Shown here in pieces: positions 52,576 to 61,380 of a stretch of 64,000 nucleotides of DNA (position 1 is the first letter of the stretch; each line of letters begins with the position of its first letter). A program made the translations under genes and the position numbers. The notes below the pieces were generated by a model. It made no database searches. It was given only the letters and a program-made list of their open reading frames with translations, and was not told the DNA's origin. The DNA is from Catellatospora vulcania. GTDB taxonomy: Bacteria; Actinomycetota; Actinomycetes; Mycobacteriales; Micromonosporaceae. The DNA lies in contig NZ_WARX01000017.1 of NCBI RefSeq assembly GCF_009720385.1, forward strand, positions 248,001 to 312,000. Reading direction: 5' to 3'.

Positions 52576-54279
52576 ATGGCAGCATCGGCGGCAAGCACGC
52601 CAGCCACCACCCCGGGCCGGGCCGCGCGCAAACCGCGCGGTGAGGGTCAGTGGGCGCTCGGGCACCGCGAGCCCCTCAACCCGAACGAGCGCACGAAGAA
52701 GGACGACAACGGCCTGAACGTGCGCGCCCGGATCGAGAACATTTACGCCCACCGCGGCTTCGCCTCGATCGACCCCGCCGACCTGCGCGGCCGGATGCGC
52801 TGGTGGGGCCTCTACACCCAGCGCAAGCCCGGGATCGACGGCGGCCGTACCGCGGTGCTGGAGCCGCACGAGCTCGACGACGAATACTTCATGCTCCGCA
52901 TCCGCATCGACGGCGGCCAGCTCGACCTGGCCCAGCTGCGGGCCATCGCGAACGTGTCGGCCAAGTACGGCCGCGACACCGCCGACATCACCGACCGGCA
53001 GAACATCCAGCTGCACTGGGTGCGGGTGGAGGACGTGCCGGCCATCTGGCGCGAGATCGAGGCGGTCGGCCTGTCCACCACGGAGGCCTGCGGCGACACC
53101 CCGCGCGTGGTGCTCGGCAGCCCGGTCGCCGGGATCAGCGAGCACGAGGTCCTCGACGCGACCCCGGCCATCGACGAGATCGTCGAGAAGTACATCGGCG
53201 ACCCGGCGCTGTCCAATCTGCCCCGCAAGTTCAAGTCCGTGGTGTCCTGGCTGGCCGACGTGCCCTACGAGGCCAACGACATCTCGTTCCTCGGGGTCGT
53301 GCACCCGGAGCACGGGCCCGGCTTCGACCTGTGGGTCGGCGGCGGCCTGTCCACCAACCCGATGCTGGCCCAGCGCCTGGGCGCGTGGGTGCCGCTGGGC
53401 GAGGTCGCCGAGGTGTACGCCGCCGTGGCCCGCCTGTTCCGCGACTACGGCTACCGCCGCCTGCGCGCGCGGGCCCGCATCAAGTTCCTGGTCGCCGACT
53501 GGGGCGTGGCGAAGTTCCGGCAGATCCTGGAGGACGAGTTCCTCGGCCGCAAGCTGGTCGACGGCCCGGCCCCGGAGCTGCCCGAGCACCCGATCGACCA
53601 CATCGGCGTGCACCGCCAGCGCGACGGCAGGTTCTACATCGGCGCCGCGGCGGTCGCGGGCCGGGTCAGCGGCACGGTGCTGGCGCAGGTCGCCGACATC
53701 GCCGAAGCCCACGGCTCGGGGCGGGTGCGGCTCACGCCGTACCAGAAGCTGCTGGTGCTCGACGTGGCCGAGGACAGGGTGGAGTCGCTGATCGCGGCGC
53801 TGGACGGGATCGGCCTGCAGGCCCGGCCGTCGTCGTGGCGGCGCGACACGATGGCATGCACCGGCATCGAGTACTGCAAGCTCGCGATCGTCGAGACCAA
53901 GGCGACCGCGGCGCGCACCATCGAGCACCTGGAGCGCACCATCGGCCGGATCGACGGCTCGATCTCGATCAACGTCAACGGCTGCCCGAACGCCTGCGCG
54001 CGGACCCAGGTCGCCGACATCGGGCTCAAGGGACAGCTGGTCCCGGGCCCGGACGGCGAGATGGTCGAGGGCTTCCAGGTGCACCTGGGCGGCGGCCTGA
54101 GCATGGCCCAGGGCCAGAACCCGAACTTCGGCCGCAAGCTGCGCGGCCTCAAGACCACCGCCGCGGAGCTGCCGGAGTACGCCGAGCGCCTCGCCCGCCG
54201 TTACCTCGACGGCCGCAAGGACGCCACCGAGCCGTTCGCGGAATGGGTGCTGCGGGTGGACGAAGAAGAGCTGCGGTGA
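52576..54279 (+). CDS. sirA: Ferredoxin-dependent sulfite reductase (siroheme, 4Fe-4S)
   Basis: 567 residues, ATG 52576 after AGGAGG. Siroheme/4Fe-4S ligands: Cys428 and Cys434 (ACTGIEYCKLAI), Cys470 and Cys474 (NGCPNACAR). Two ferredoxin-like half domains (WWGLYTQRKPG; GRFYIGAAAVAGRVSG) are present as in the mycobacterial SirA/NirA group. It reduces sulfite to sulfide with six electrons from ferredoxin. Context decides sulfite over nitrite: CysH and a siroheme-making chelatase follow. A leader peptide upstream suggests cysteine-dependent control. Confidence 0.93.
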   Translation: MAASAASTPATTPGRAARKPRGEGQWALGHREPLNPNERTKKDDNGLNVRARIENIYAHRGFASIDPADLRGRMRWWGLYTQRKPGIDGGRTAVLEPHELDDEYFMLRIRIDGGQLDLAQLRAIANVSAKYGRDTADITDRQNIQLHWVRVEDVPAIWREIEAVGLSTTEACGDTPRVVLGSPVAGISEHEVLDATPAIDEIVEKYIGDPALSNLPRKFKSVVSWLADVPYEANDISFLGVVHPEHGPGFDLWVGGGLSTNPMLAQRLGAWVPLGEVAEVYAAVARLFRDYGYRRLRARARIKFLVADWGVAKFRQILEDEFLGRKLVDGPAPELPEHPIDHIGVHRQRDGRFYIGAAAVAGRVSGTVLAQVADIAEAHGSGRVRLTPYQKLLVLDVAEDRVESLIAALDGIGLQARPSSWRRDTMACTGIEYCKLAIVETKATAARTIEHLERTIGRIDGSISINVNGCPNACARTQVADIGLKGQLVPGPDGEMVEGFQVHLGGGLSMAQGQNPNFGRKLRGLKTTAAELPEYAERLARRYLDGRKDATEPFAEWVLRVDEEELR

Positions 54280-54285
54280 GCCGCG

Positions 54286-54354
54286 ATGAGTGAGCGCAGC
54301 GAGGGATCAATGGGTGCCGGCCGACTCATCGCGACGCCGGAGGCGGCGCGATGA
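54286..54354 (+). CDS. 22-residue mini-ORF with MSERSE start (repeat-derived)
   Basis: ATG 54286 begins 7 nt after the sulfite reductase stop and the TGA (54352-54354) overlaps the next gene's ATG. The peptide starts MSERSEGSMGAG. The core GAGCGCAGCGAGG matches the repeats before lacI and aroA. It could ferry ribosomes to the zinc-ribbon gene; a peptide function is not evident. Confidence 0.5.
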   Translation: MSERSEGSMGAGRLIATPEAAR

Positions 54355-54545
54355 GTGAGGGTGCGCAACGCGCGGTGCCGTATTACTGCCCGTTCTGCGG
54401 CGAGGAGGCCTTCCTCCGGCCGCACGCGGGTCCCGAGAACGAGGACGGAGAGCCCGCCAGCACACACGGGCAGTGGGAGTGCCGAGCATGTCGCAGGGTT
54501 TTCGCGCTGAAGATGATCGGACTGCTGGGGAGGGTGACGCCATGA
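54351..54545 (+). CDS. Small zinc-ribbon protein of the sulfur operon
   Basis: 64 residues. Two CxxC knuckles, CPFCGEE and CRACRRVF, 31 residues apart, make a zinc ribbon. ATG 54351 overlaps the mini-ORF stop and its TGA overlaps the cysH start (ATGA 54542-54545), so it is fixed inside the sulfite reductase-cysH operon. Its role is not known. Possibilities are electron transfer (rubredoxin-like) to either reductase or an assembly role, but neither is shown. No signal peptide. Confidence 0.8.
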   Translation: MSEGAQRAVPYYCPFCGEEAFLRPHAGPENEDGEPASTHGQWECRACRRVFALKMIGLLGRVTP

Positions 54546-55252
54546 CCGTCGACGTGCGACGTTCCACCGCCGAGCTGATGGATCTGGCCGGCCGGGCCGG
54601 AGCCGAGCTGGAGGGCGCGCCGGCCGAGGAGATCATCGGCTGGGCCGCCGAGACGTTCGGGCCCCGCTTCTGCGTCACCAGTTCCATGGCCGATGCGGTG
54701 CTGGCCCACGTGGCGGCCCGGGTGGTGCCCGGCATCGAGGTCGTCTTCCTCGACACCGGCCTGCACTTCCCGGAGACGCTGCGGGTGCGCGACCAGGTCG
54801 CCCGCACCATCCCGGTGACGGTGGTGACGGTCCGCCCCGAGATCAGCGTCGCCGAGCAGGACGAGCGCTTCGGCCCGCGGCTCTACTCGCGCGACCCGGA
54901 CTCGTGCTGCTACCTGCGCAAGGTGAAGCCGTTGGAGGACGCACTGGCCGGGTACGACGCGTGGGCTGCCGGCCTGCGCCGCGACGAGTCGCCGACCCGC
55001 GCCAACACGCCGGTGGTGCACTTCGAGCAGGCCCGCGGCAAGGTCAAGGTCAACCCGCTGGCGACCTGGACCCAGGACGAGGTGGACCAGTACATCGCCC
55101 GCTACGACATCCCGGTCAACCAGCTGCTGAACCAGGGCTACGGCTCGGTCGGCTGCTGGCCGTGCACCCGGCGCATCCAGCCCGGCGAGGACGCCCGCGC
55201 GGGCCGCTGGGCCATGTTCGACAAGACCGAGTGCGGTCTGCATGCGGCCTGA
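54542..55252 (+). CDS. cysH: APS reductase (thioredoxin-dependent)
   Basis: 236 residues from ATG 54542, which overlaps the zinc-ribbon stop; a longer open frame from 54473 is rejected. PAPS-reductase fold with VTSSMADAVLAH (phosphate loop) and FLDTGLHFPET. The four-cysteine cluster CC (122-123) plus CxxC (205-208, GCWPCTR) binds 4Fe-4S, which marks adenylylsulfate rather than PAPS reductases. Catalytic Cys231 lies in TECGLH near the end. It produces sulfite from APS for the upstream sulfite reductase. Genes for ATP sulfurylase are not in the window. Confidence 0.95.
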   Translation: MTVDVRRSTAELMDLAGRAGAELEGAPAEEIIGWAAETFGPRFCVTSSMADAVLAHVAARVVPGIEVVFLDTGLHFPETLRVRDQVARTIPVTVVTVRPEISVAEQDERFGPRLYSRDPDSCCYLRKVKPLEDALAGYDAWAAGLRRDESPTRANTPVVHFEQARGKVKVNPLATWTQDEVDQYIARYDIPVNQLLNQGYGSVGCWPCTRRIQPGEDARAGRWAMFDKTECGLHAA

Positions 55253-55985
55253 TCCGTCGCCGGCCGGCACCACGGCAGCGCCCGTGGTGCTGGTCGCGCA
55301 CGGCTCCCGCGACCCCCGGGCGCAGGCGGCGACCCGGGCCCTGGCCCGCGCGGTCGCCGCCGCCCGTCCGGGTCTGGACGTGCGGGTGGCGTTCCTGGAG
55401 CTGGCCGACCCGCGCCCGGCGGACGTGCTGGGCGCGCTGCGGGCGGCGGGGGAGCCCGCGCCGGTGGTGGTCCCGCTGCTGCTGACCCGGGCGTACCACG
55501 GACGGGTGGATCTGCCCGCCCAGGTCGCCGGGTTCGACTGCGTGATCGCCGACACCCTGGGCGAGGTCTCCGAGCCGCTGCTGGCCGGTCTGGTCCGGCG
55601 GCTGCACGAGTCGGTCACCGGCTACGACGCGGTGGTGCTCGCCGCGGCCGGCACCAGCGTGGCCTCGGGCCGGGCCATGATCGACGAGGTGGCCGGGGCG
55701 CTCACGCTGCGGCTGGGCGTGCCGTGCGGCACGGCGTACGCGAGCGCGGCGGCCCCCACCGGCGGCGAGGCCGTGGAGGCGCTGCGGGCCCGCGGGGCCC
55801 GCCGGGTGGCGGTGGCGTCGTACTTCCTCGCGCCGGGCCGCCTCTACGAGGCCGTCATCGCCGATGCCCGCGCCGCGGGCGCTGTCGGCGCGGCGGCACC
55901 GCTGGGAGCGTCGAGGGAGCTCGTTCGCCTCGTGCTGCAACGCGTGGACGCGGTCGCACCGCACCGCGCCCTGCTGACCGTCTGA
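55242..55985 (+). CDS. Sirohydrochlorin ferrochelatase (CbiX/SirB family)
   Basis: 247 residues, ATG 55242, overlapping the cysH end by 11 nt. Tandem CbiX-like domains: LVAHGSRDPRAQAATRALA at the N-terminus with the metal-binding His20, VVVPLLLTRAYHGRVDLPAQ (second His), then AAAGTSVASGRAMIDEVAG and VAVASYFLAPGRLYEAVIAD in the second half. It inserts iron into sirohydrochlorin to make siroheme, the cofactor of the sulfite reductase in the same operon. The first two steps of siroheme synthesis (CysG-like) are not encoded here. Confidence 0.92.
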   Translation: MRPDPSPAGTTAAPVVLVAHGSRDPRAQAATRALARAVAAARPGLDVRVAFLELADPRPADVLGALRAAGEPAPVVVPLLLTRAYHGRVDLPAQVAGFDCVIADTLGEVSEPLLAGLVRRLHESVTGYDAVVLAAAGTSVASGRAMIDEVAGALTLRLGVPCGTAYASAAAPTGGEAVEALRARGARRVAVASYFLAPGRLYEAVIADARAAGAVGAAAPLGASRELVRLVLQRVDAVAPHRALLTV

Positions 55986-56061
55986 GCGGCCTCCCGCACC
56001 CCTTCACCCGCCGTAAGCCCCTGCTCACGCCCCGTCTCGCCCCGGCCCGACCCCTCCCTGC

Positions 56062-56124
56062 CGCAACTCTTAAAGAGTCGCGGCATCCAGGTGTCTGGAT
56101 GGCCGCGACTCTTTAAGAGTTGCG
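56062..56124. repeat. Palindromic repeat family B, copy 2
   Basis: CGCAACTCTTAAAGAGTCGC... (56062-56084) pairs perfectly over 23 bp with 56102-56124. A second stem ATCCAG / CTGGAT (56085-56100) extends it. Arms agree with 15329-15391 except at the inner end, where the change is compensated on both sides (GCGGC/GCCGC versus GCGCC/GGCGC). Confidence 0.9.
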
Positions 56125-56179
56125 TGGGCCGTGGGCCGTGGGGCGTGGGGCTCGGGGGCGTCGGGTTCCGGACAACGTA

Positions 56180-56210
56180 AAAGCCCCGGAGCATCAGTGC
56201 TCGGGGCTTT
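56180..56210 (-). terminator. Rho-independent terminator of whiB1
   Basis: AAAGCCCC-G-GAGCA (56180-56193) pairs with TGCTCGGGGCTTT (56198-56210), 4-nt loop. On the minus strand CTTTT follows the stem. It is 39 nt after the whiB1 stop. Confidence 0.85.
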
Positions 56211-56248
56211 CTACGTTTTCGGTGAAGGCGTTGCGGTTTCGCGGGTGC

Positions 56249-56503
56249 TCAGAGCGAGTGTGCGCGGACCCGAAGGCCGCCGCGGCGCTTGACGGCGCGC
56301 CGCTCTTCCTCGCTCATCCCACCCCAGACACCCGCGTCCTGCCCGGTCTCCAGCGCCCACTTGAGGCACTCGGTGGAGACGGGGCACCGCCCGCACACCT
56401 TCTTGGCCTGCTCGACCTGAAGTAGCGCGGGGCCAGACGTCCCGATCGGGAAGAACAGCTCCGGGTCTTCGTCGCGGCAGACCGAATGGTGGCGCCAGTC
56501 CAT
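56249..56503 (-). CDS. whiB1: WhiB1-type iron-sulfur/NO-responsive regulator
   Basis: 84 residues. Cys9, Cys37, Cys40 and Cys46 sit at the same numbers as in mycobacterial WhiB1, and DWRHHSVCRDEDPELFFP, GVWGGMSEEERRA and the length agree with it (WblE in Streptomyces). WhiB1 binds domain 4 of the primary sigma factor through its 4Fe-4S form and is essential in mycobacteria; NO converts it to a DNA-binding form. The gene is alone, with a CRP-like site about 175 nt upstream. Confidence 0.95.
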   Translation of the reverse strand: MDWRHHSVCRDEDPELFFPIGTSGPALLQVEQAKKVCGRCPVSTECLKWALETGQDAGVWGGMSEEERRAVKRRGGLRVRAHSL

Positions 56504-56912
56504 GGCGGAAACACTCCTTGTGATGGCAGTGGAAATTGCTAACGCTTGGTTTGGTACGTTCGGGCTTCTCTGTATGCGAACGCGCGTGAAGCGATTTGGA
56601 TGCGATCCATTTGGTTACAGACCGCTACCGAAACCAGCAGCGCGTGTAGGAGCAACAGGTTCAGCGCTCGGTACGCTTGTGAATGCTTTCACGAACTCCC
56701 ACGATGTCAAGGGGGGTGCCGGAAATTAGGACAGACGGGTGAGCAAGCTCACGACCGTTTTGTCCGGATCACCGGGCGTTACCCTGACCCCCGACATCCG
56801 ACAGTCAGTGATCAATGTAGTACGGGGCGTAATAGGTCGCCAGTATTTCCTGCGTGTGTCACGTGTGCCCATTGACACAAATCTCCGCCGCGCCGCCTTT
56901 CGACAGCGACTC
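56504..56912. other. 409-nt intergenic region upstream of whiB1
   Basis: No gene is supported here. It is richer in A/T than its surroundings and holds the whiB1 promoter region, a CRP-like site (56678-56693), and an inverted repeat TGTGTCA-N11-TGACACA (56855-56879) near the 3' end of the diacylglycerol kinase-like gene. Confidence 0.6.
56678..56693. promoter_or_regulatory. CRP-like site upstream of whiB1
   Basis: TGTGA-ATGCTT-TCACG matches the CRP consensus TGTGA-N6-TCACA at nine of ten positions. Mycobacterial whiB1 is known to be controlled by the cAMP-binding CRP (Rv3676). Confidence 0.5.
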
Positions 56913-57854
56913 TTAGCAGATTACGCGCAGTGCGCCGGGCACAGCGGTGAATTTCACCTTTTCGCGTTCACCGAGATAGTCCCCGTCAAGTTGGAACGCC
57001 TGCGGGGTGGCGCAACGGACGACGAATTCCGCCAGATCGTGGCGCACCATGATCTTCTTTCCGGTGACGTCTCCCCGTTCGGTGGGGTCGTCCGGCTGGT
57101 GGGCCAACATCTGCGTGACCGTATGGAGGGTGCTCGGCAGGTGAAGCGCTTGCAGCGCAAGAACATCGAGCCCGCTGTCGAATGACGCGCGCGGGCTGGC
57201 ATGGATCGGCCGGTCCCCGAGATACGTCCAGGGCGCGGTGTTCTGGATGATCAGGTTGGCCAGTCCGCCCGCGGGCTCCACGCCCGGCTCCTCCAGGGTG
57301 ATGCCCGGATCGCGGCGGCCCTCGACGAAGAACTGCCCCAGCGTGGAGCGCAGGTAGAGGCCGGGGGTCGAGCGGCGGCCCTTGCGCCGCGCCTGCTCGA
57401 CCCGGCGCACCACTGCCGCGTCGAGGCCGAGGCCCGCGCAGAAGGTGAAGTAGCGGTCGTCGGCCAGCCCCAGGCTGACCCGGCGGCTCGTGCCGCGGCG
57501 CAGCGCCTTGAGGATCACCGAGGTGGCGTCGACGGCGTGCCTGGGCAGGCCCAGGGCGCGTACGAACACGTTGGTCGACCCGCCGGGCACCACGGCGAGC
57601 GCCGGGGCGTCAGCGCCGCGCTGGGCCGCCATCAGGCCGTTGACGACCTCGTTGACGGTCCCGTCGCCGCCGAGCGCGATGATCACGTCGGCGCCCCCGG
57701 CCGCGGCATCGCGGGCGAGGTCGAAGGCGTGGCCGCGGCGGCGGGTGAAGCCGAGGGTCAGCTCCATCTCGCTGCGCAGCGCGCCGGCCAGCACCTCCCG
57801 GGTACGGGCGGACGTGGTGGTCGCCTTGGGGTTGACGACGAGCAGACCTCGCAT
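56913..57854 (-). CDS. Diacylglycerol/lipid kinase family protein
   Basis: 313 residues, ATG 57854. DAGK catalytic fold: VVNPKATTTSARTREVL at the N-terminus, GGDGTVNEVVNGLM (phosphate donor loop) at about 62-75 and VVPGGSTNVFVRALGLP. The rest is the YegS-like beta domain (FTFCAGLGLDAAVVRRVEQ; CATPQAFQLDGDYLGE). It phosphorylates diacylglycerol or a related lipid with ATP; the natural lipid cannot be predicted. The start is clear; 91 nt separate it from the divergent membrane gene. Confidence 0.9.
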   Translation of the reverse strand: MRGLLVVNPKATTTSARTREVLAGALRSEMELTLGFTRRRGHAFDLARDAAAGGADVIIALGGDGTVNEVVNGLMAAQRGADAPALAVVPGGSTNVFVRALGLPRHAVDATSVILKALRRGTSRRVSLGLADDRYFTFCAGLGLDAAVVRRVEQARRKGRRSTPGLYLRSTLGQFFVEGRRDPGITLEEPGVEPAGGLANLIIQNTAPWTYLGDRPIHASPRASFDSGLDVLALQALHLPSTLHTVTQMLAHQPDDPTERGDVTGKKIMVRHDLAEFVVRCATPQAFQLDGDYLGEREKVKFTAVPGALRVIC

Positions 57855-57945
57855 GACCGGGAATGTACCGGGTGCGGTGACCTCGCGTTACGCCGCCCGC
57901 ACGCGGCGAGACGGCGGCCACCACGGGTTCGCTAGGGTGGCGTTC

Positions 57946-58350
57946 ATGCCCGCCGCCGAAACGACCACTGCCCGCCCGCCCGCCACCCTGTACGGCGCGG
58001 TGGCGCTGATGGCACTGCAGGCGCTCGCGGTCACCGTGCTGGGCGCGGTGCTGATCTATGCCGACCTGACCGCCGAGGCCGCCGACGTCCGGCTGGCCGT
58101 CGGGGTGACGCTGTTCGCGCTGGCCATCGCGGGCAGCCTGGGCGGGCTCGCCCGCGCGCTGGCCCGCCGCCGTCCGGGCGCCCGCGGGCCGTCGCTGGCG
58201 CTGGAGCTGATGCTCTGCGCCCCGGCCTACTTCATGATTAACGGCGGCCTGCCCCAGCTCGGCTGGACGGTCCTGCTCAGCGCACTGGCCGTGATGGCCC
58301 TCATCCTGGCCCCTACCACCACCCGCTGGCTCGGCTGGAATCCCCGCTGA
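57946..58350 (+). CDS. Small integral membrane protein, four TM
   Basis: 134 residues from ATG 57946; the frame is open far upstream but over the antisense of the kinase gene. Four hydrophobic segments: LYGAVALMALQALAVTVLGA, VRLAVGVTLFALAIAGSLGG, LALELMLCAPAYFMINGG and WTVLLSALAVMALILA, with an Arg-rich loop (ALARRRPGARG). The pattern is common in actinobacterial hypothetical membrane proteins. No function assigned. A MITE-like element starts 2 nt after the stop. Confidence 0.75.
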   Translation: MPAAETTTARPPATLYGAVALMALQALAVTVLGAVLIYADLTAEAADVRLAVGVTLFALAIAGSLGGLARALARRRPGARGPSLALELMLCAPAYFMINGGLPQLGWTVLLSALAVMALILAPTTTRWLGWNPR

Positions 58351-58352
58351 CC

Positions 58353-58437
58353 ATCAAGGTCATCCGACTTGCCTGGCAACTGGGCGAATGCGCGCTCAAG
58401 ATACGCACGTGTGCCCGGCAAGTCCGATGATCAAGGT
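58353..58437. mobile_element. MITE-like element with 8-bp direct repeats
   Basis: ATCAAGGT at 58353-58360 and again at 58430-58437 exactly flanks a 69-bp segment whose ends are inverted repeats: CATCCGACTTGCC (58361-58373) and GGCAAGTCCGATG (58417-58429), 12 of 13 bp pairing. This is the layout of a miniature transposon with target-site duplication. No coding capacity. Confidence 0.55.
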
Positions 58438-58532
58438 GAGGTCGCGGCCCGGGTTACACGCCCGCGCGGCCGTGGCCGCGGCTTTGGCGCGGTCCGGCGC
58501 GGTCCGGCGCTGTTCGGCGCGGTTTGGCGCGG

Positions 58533-58595
58533 AGATCGTCGTTTCAGGTCGGATTCTGCGGTCTGACCCCACGTTGTGACCCAAAACGGCGATCT
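58533..58595. repeat. Palindromic repeat family C, copy 2
   Basis: AGATCGTCGTTT (58533-58544) pairs with AAACGGCGATCT (58584-58595), one mismatch. The interior TTCAGGTC...CTGCGGTCTGACC is shared with 20799-20863. It lies before the 3' end of the RsbW-like gene. Confidence 0.75.
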
Positions 58596-58665
58596 TGGCC
58601 GCCGGTGGTGCGGCGGCGCGGAGGCCTGGTGGCGCGGAGGCCGCCGGTAGGGCGGCCGCGTCGGG

Positions 58666-59076
58666 TCAGGAGGTGGGGAGTTCGGTCACCAGGCGGATCG
58701 TGGCCCGGCCGTCGGACTGCTCGGCGTCGACGCGTGAGGTCAGGCCGCTGAGGACCTTCCAGGCGAACGCGGAGTTCTCCGGGAGCTTCTTCTTGCCGTT
58801 GACCGGGGCGGAGATCGCCACCGTCAGCTCGGTGTCGCCGATCTCGAAACGGCAGTGCAGCTGCCCGCCCGGCGGGGCGATGACCAGCAGCATGGCGCAT
58901 GCCTCGTCGACGGCGATGCGCAGATCTTCGATCTTGTCGCCCGCGAAGCGCAACCGGGCGGCGAGGCCCGCGGTCGCGGTGCGCAGCACGCCCAGCCAGC
59001 CGCCGTCGGCAGGCACGGTGACGGCGACGACGTTGTCGGTAAGCGCCGTCGCAGCCGGTTGCAGAATCTGACTCAC
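58666..59076 (-). CDS. RsbW/GHKL-type anti-sigma regulatory ATPase
   Basis: 136 residues from GTG 59076 (GGGGGG upstream); a TTG at 59085 would add three residues. GHKL fold: the N box DKIEDLRIAVDEACAMLLVIA, cited as IEDLRIAVDEACAMLL, is clear, and the following GQLHCRFEIGDTELTVAISAP strand matches RsbW-like proteins. The GxG loop is weak. Proteins of this kind phosphorylate anti-anti-sigma factors and bind a SigB/SigF-type sigma factor. No partner (STAS protein or sigma gene) is adjacent, so the target is unknown. Confidence 0.8.
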   Translation of the reverse strand: MSQILQPAATALTDNVVAVTVPADGGWLGVLRTATAGLAARLRFAGDKIEDLRIAVDEACAMLLVIAPPGGQLHCRFEIGDTELTVAISAPVNGKKKLPENSAFAWKVLSGLTSRVDAEQSDGRATIRLVTELPTS

Positions 59077-59194
59077 CTGGCCCAACCCCCCGCGCGGAGC
59101 CTAGCTCATAGCCGGGCGGTTGTGCGCACTCGTCGTCCGGTGATGCCGGGTGGCCGTCCAGCCACCCGGCATACGTCGGCGCTGACGTACAGGC

Positions 59195-59605
59195 TCAGGC
59201 CTGCTTGGTCTCCCAGAAGATCTTGGAGATCTCCTCGATCTTGCCCAGCAGCTGCTCGGCGACGGCCGGGTCGGCCTGGCCCTTGGTGCCACCGGCGCCG
59301 GCCAGCTTGGTGGCCTCGTTGAACAGCTGGTTCAGGTTCGGGTACTTCTCGAAGTGCGGAGCCTTGAAGTAGTCGGTCCACAGCACCCACAGGTGGTGCT
59401 TGACCAGCTCGGCCCGCTGCTCCTTGATGATCAGCGCCCGGGTGCGGAACTCCGGGTCGGTGTTGGCCTGGTACTTCTCGCAGATGGCCTTGATCGACTC
59501 GGCCTCGATCCGGGCCTGCGCCGGGTCGTAGACGCCACACGGCAGGTCGCAGTGAGCGCTGACCACCGTGCGCGGCTTCAGGCTGCGTCCTTTCAAGAAC
59601 TGCAT
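59195..59605 (-). CDS. sodN: Nickel superoxide dismutase precursor
   Basis: 136 residues. A 17-residue propeptide (MQFLKGRSLKPRTVVSA) precedes HCDLPCGVYD, the nickel hook whose His18, Cys19 and Cys23 become residues 1, 2 and 6 after cleavage. The rest is the four-helix Ni-SOD fold and ends near IFWETKQA. It removes cytoplasmic superoxide. The protease expected to remove the propeptide, SodX, is encoded divergently 37 nt away. Nickel-dependent (Nur) control is known in Streptomyces; no Nur box was identified here. Confidence 0.97.
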   Translation of the reverse strand: MQFLKGRSLKPRTVVSAHCDLPCGVYDPAQARIEAESIKAICEKYQANTDPEFRTRALIIKEQRAELVKHHLWVLWTDYFKAPHFEKYPNLNQLFNEATKLAGAGGTKGQADPAVAEQLLGKIEEISKIFWETKQA

Positions 59606-59642
59606 CAGGATCCTCCATGAGGTACGTGGTCTGAACGGGACA

Positions 59643-60023
59643 ATGATCCCCTTGCGACCCTACTCCGCCGAGGAGGCTCACTTGCGCTGGCCGCTGTTTC
59701 CGGTACTCGTGTACGGACCGTCCATGGCGCCGACCCTGCGGCACGGCGACATGCTGCTGGTTCGCCGCGGCGGCCGGCCGGTGCGCCCCGGCGACGTGGT
59801 GGTCGCGAGCTTCCGGTCGCGCCCGGAGCTGCTCGTGGTCAAGCGCGTCCAGCGGGCACAGGGCGGCGGCTGGTGGCTGATCGGGGACAACGACCTGGTC
59901 ACCGACGACTCCCGGGCGTACGGGGTCGCCGACGTGCTCGGCCGGGTGCTGTGCCGCTACTGGCCGCACCCGGGCCGGCCGGGCCGGCGTCCGTCCGCCG
60001 CGACGTCCGAGGCCGATGAGTGA
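59643..60023 (+). CDS. sodX: Ni-SOD maturation protease (signal-peptidase-like)
   Basis: 126 residues from ATG 59643. S26 signal-peptidase fold without membrane anchor: catalytic Ser in VYGPSMAPTLRHGD and Lys in LLVVKRVQR, then IGDNDLVTDDSRAYG. The soluble form beside sodN is SodX, which trims the Ni-SOD propeptide. The start leaves just 37 nt between the divergent genes, so leaderless transcription or a shared promoter is likely. The C-terminal PGRPGRRPSAAT is disordered. Confidence 0.92.
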   Translation: MIPLRPYSAEEAHLRWPLFPVLVYGPSMAPTLRHGDMLLVRRGGRPVRPGDVVVASFRSRPELLVVKRVQRAQGGGWWLIGDNDLVTDDSRAYGVADVLGRVLCRYWPHPGRPGRRPSAATSEADE

Positions 60024-60189
60024 CGGGACGTGAACCGGACACCGTCCCCACCAGGTGTGAAATGCTCCACGCCCGGTGGCCCCGATCATTGATCATGTGT
60101 TTGCCCGGGACTATGCTCCTGACCTCGGGAGAACCCCGTGACCTCGCCGCGCCGTGTCAACGCTGACCCGTCGTTGAACCGACCGGCTC

Positions 60190-61380
<1,191 letters not shown>

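Noticed and set aside
56855-56879. TGTGTCA-N11-TGACACA as a regulatory site
   Set aside because: It lies by a gene 3' end, far from both promoters; kept only as a note in the intergenic entry.
56739-57185. 148-codon plus-strand frame near whiB1
   Set aside because: Mostly antisense to the diacylglycerol kinase-like gene, no domain and no good start context.
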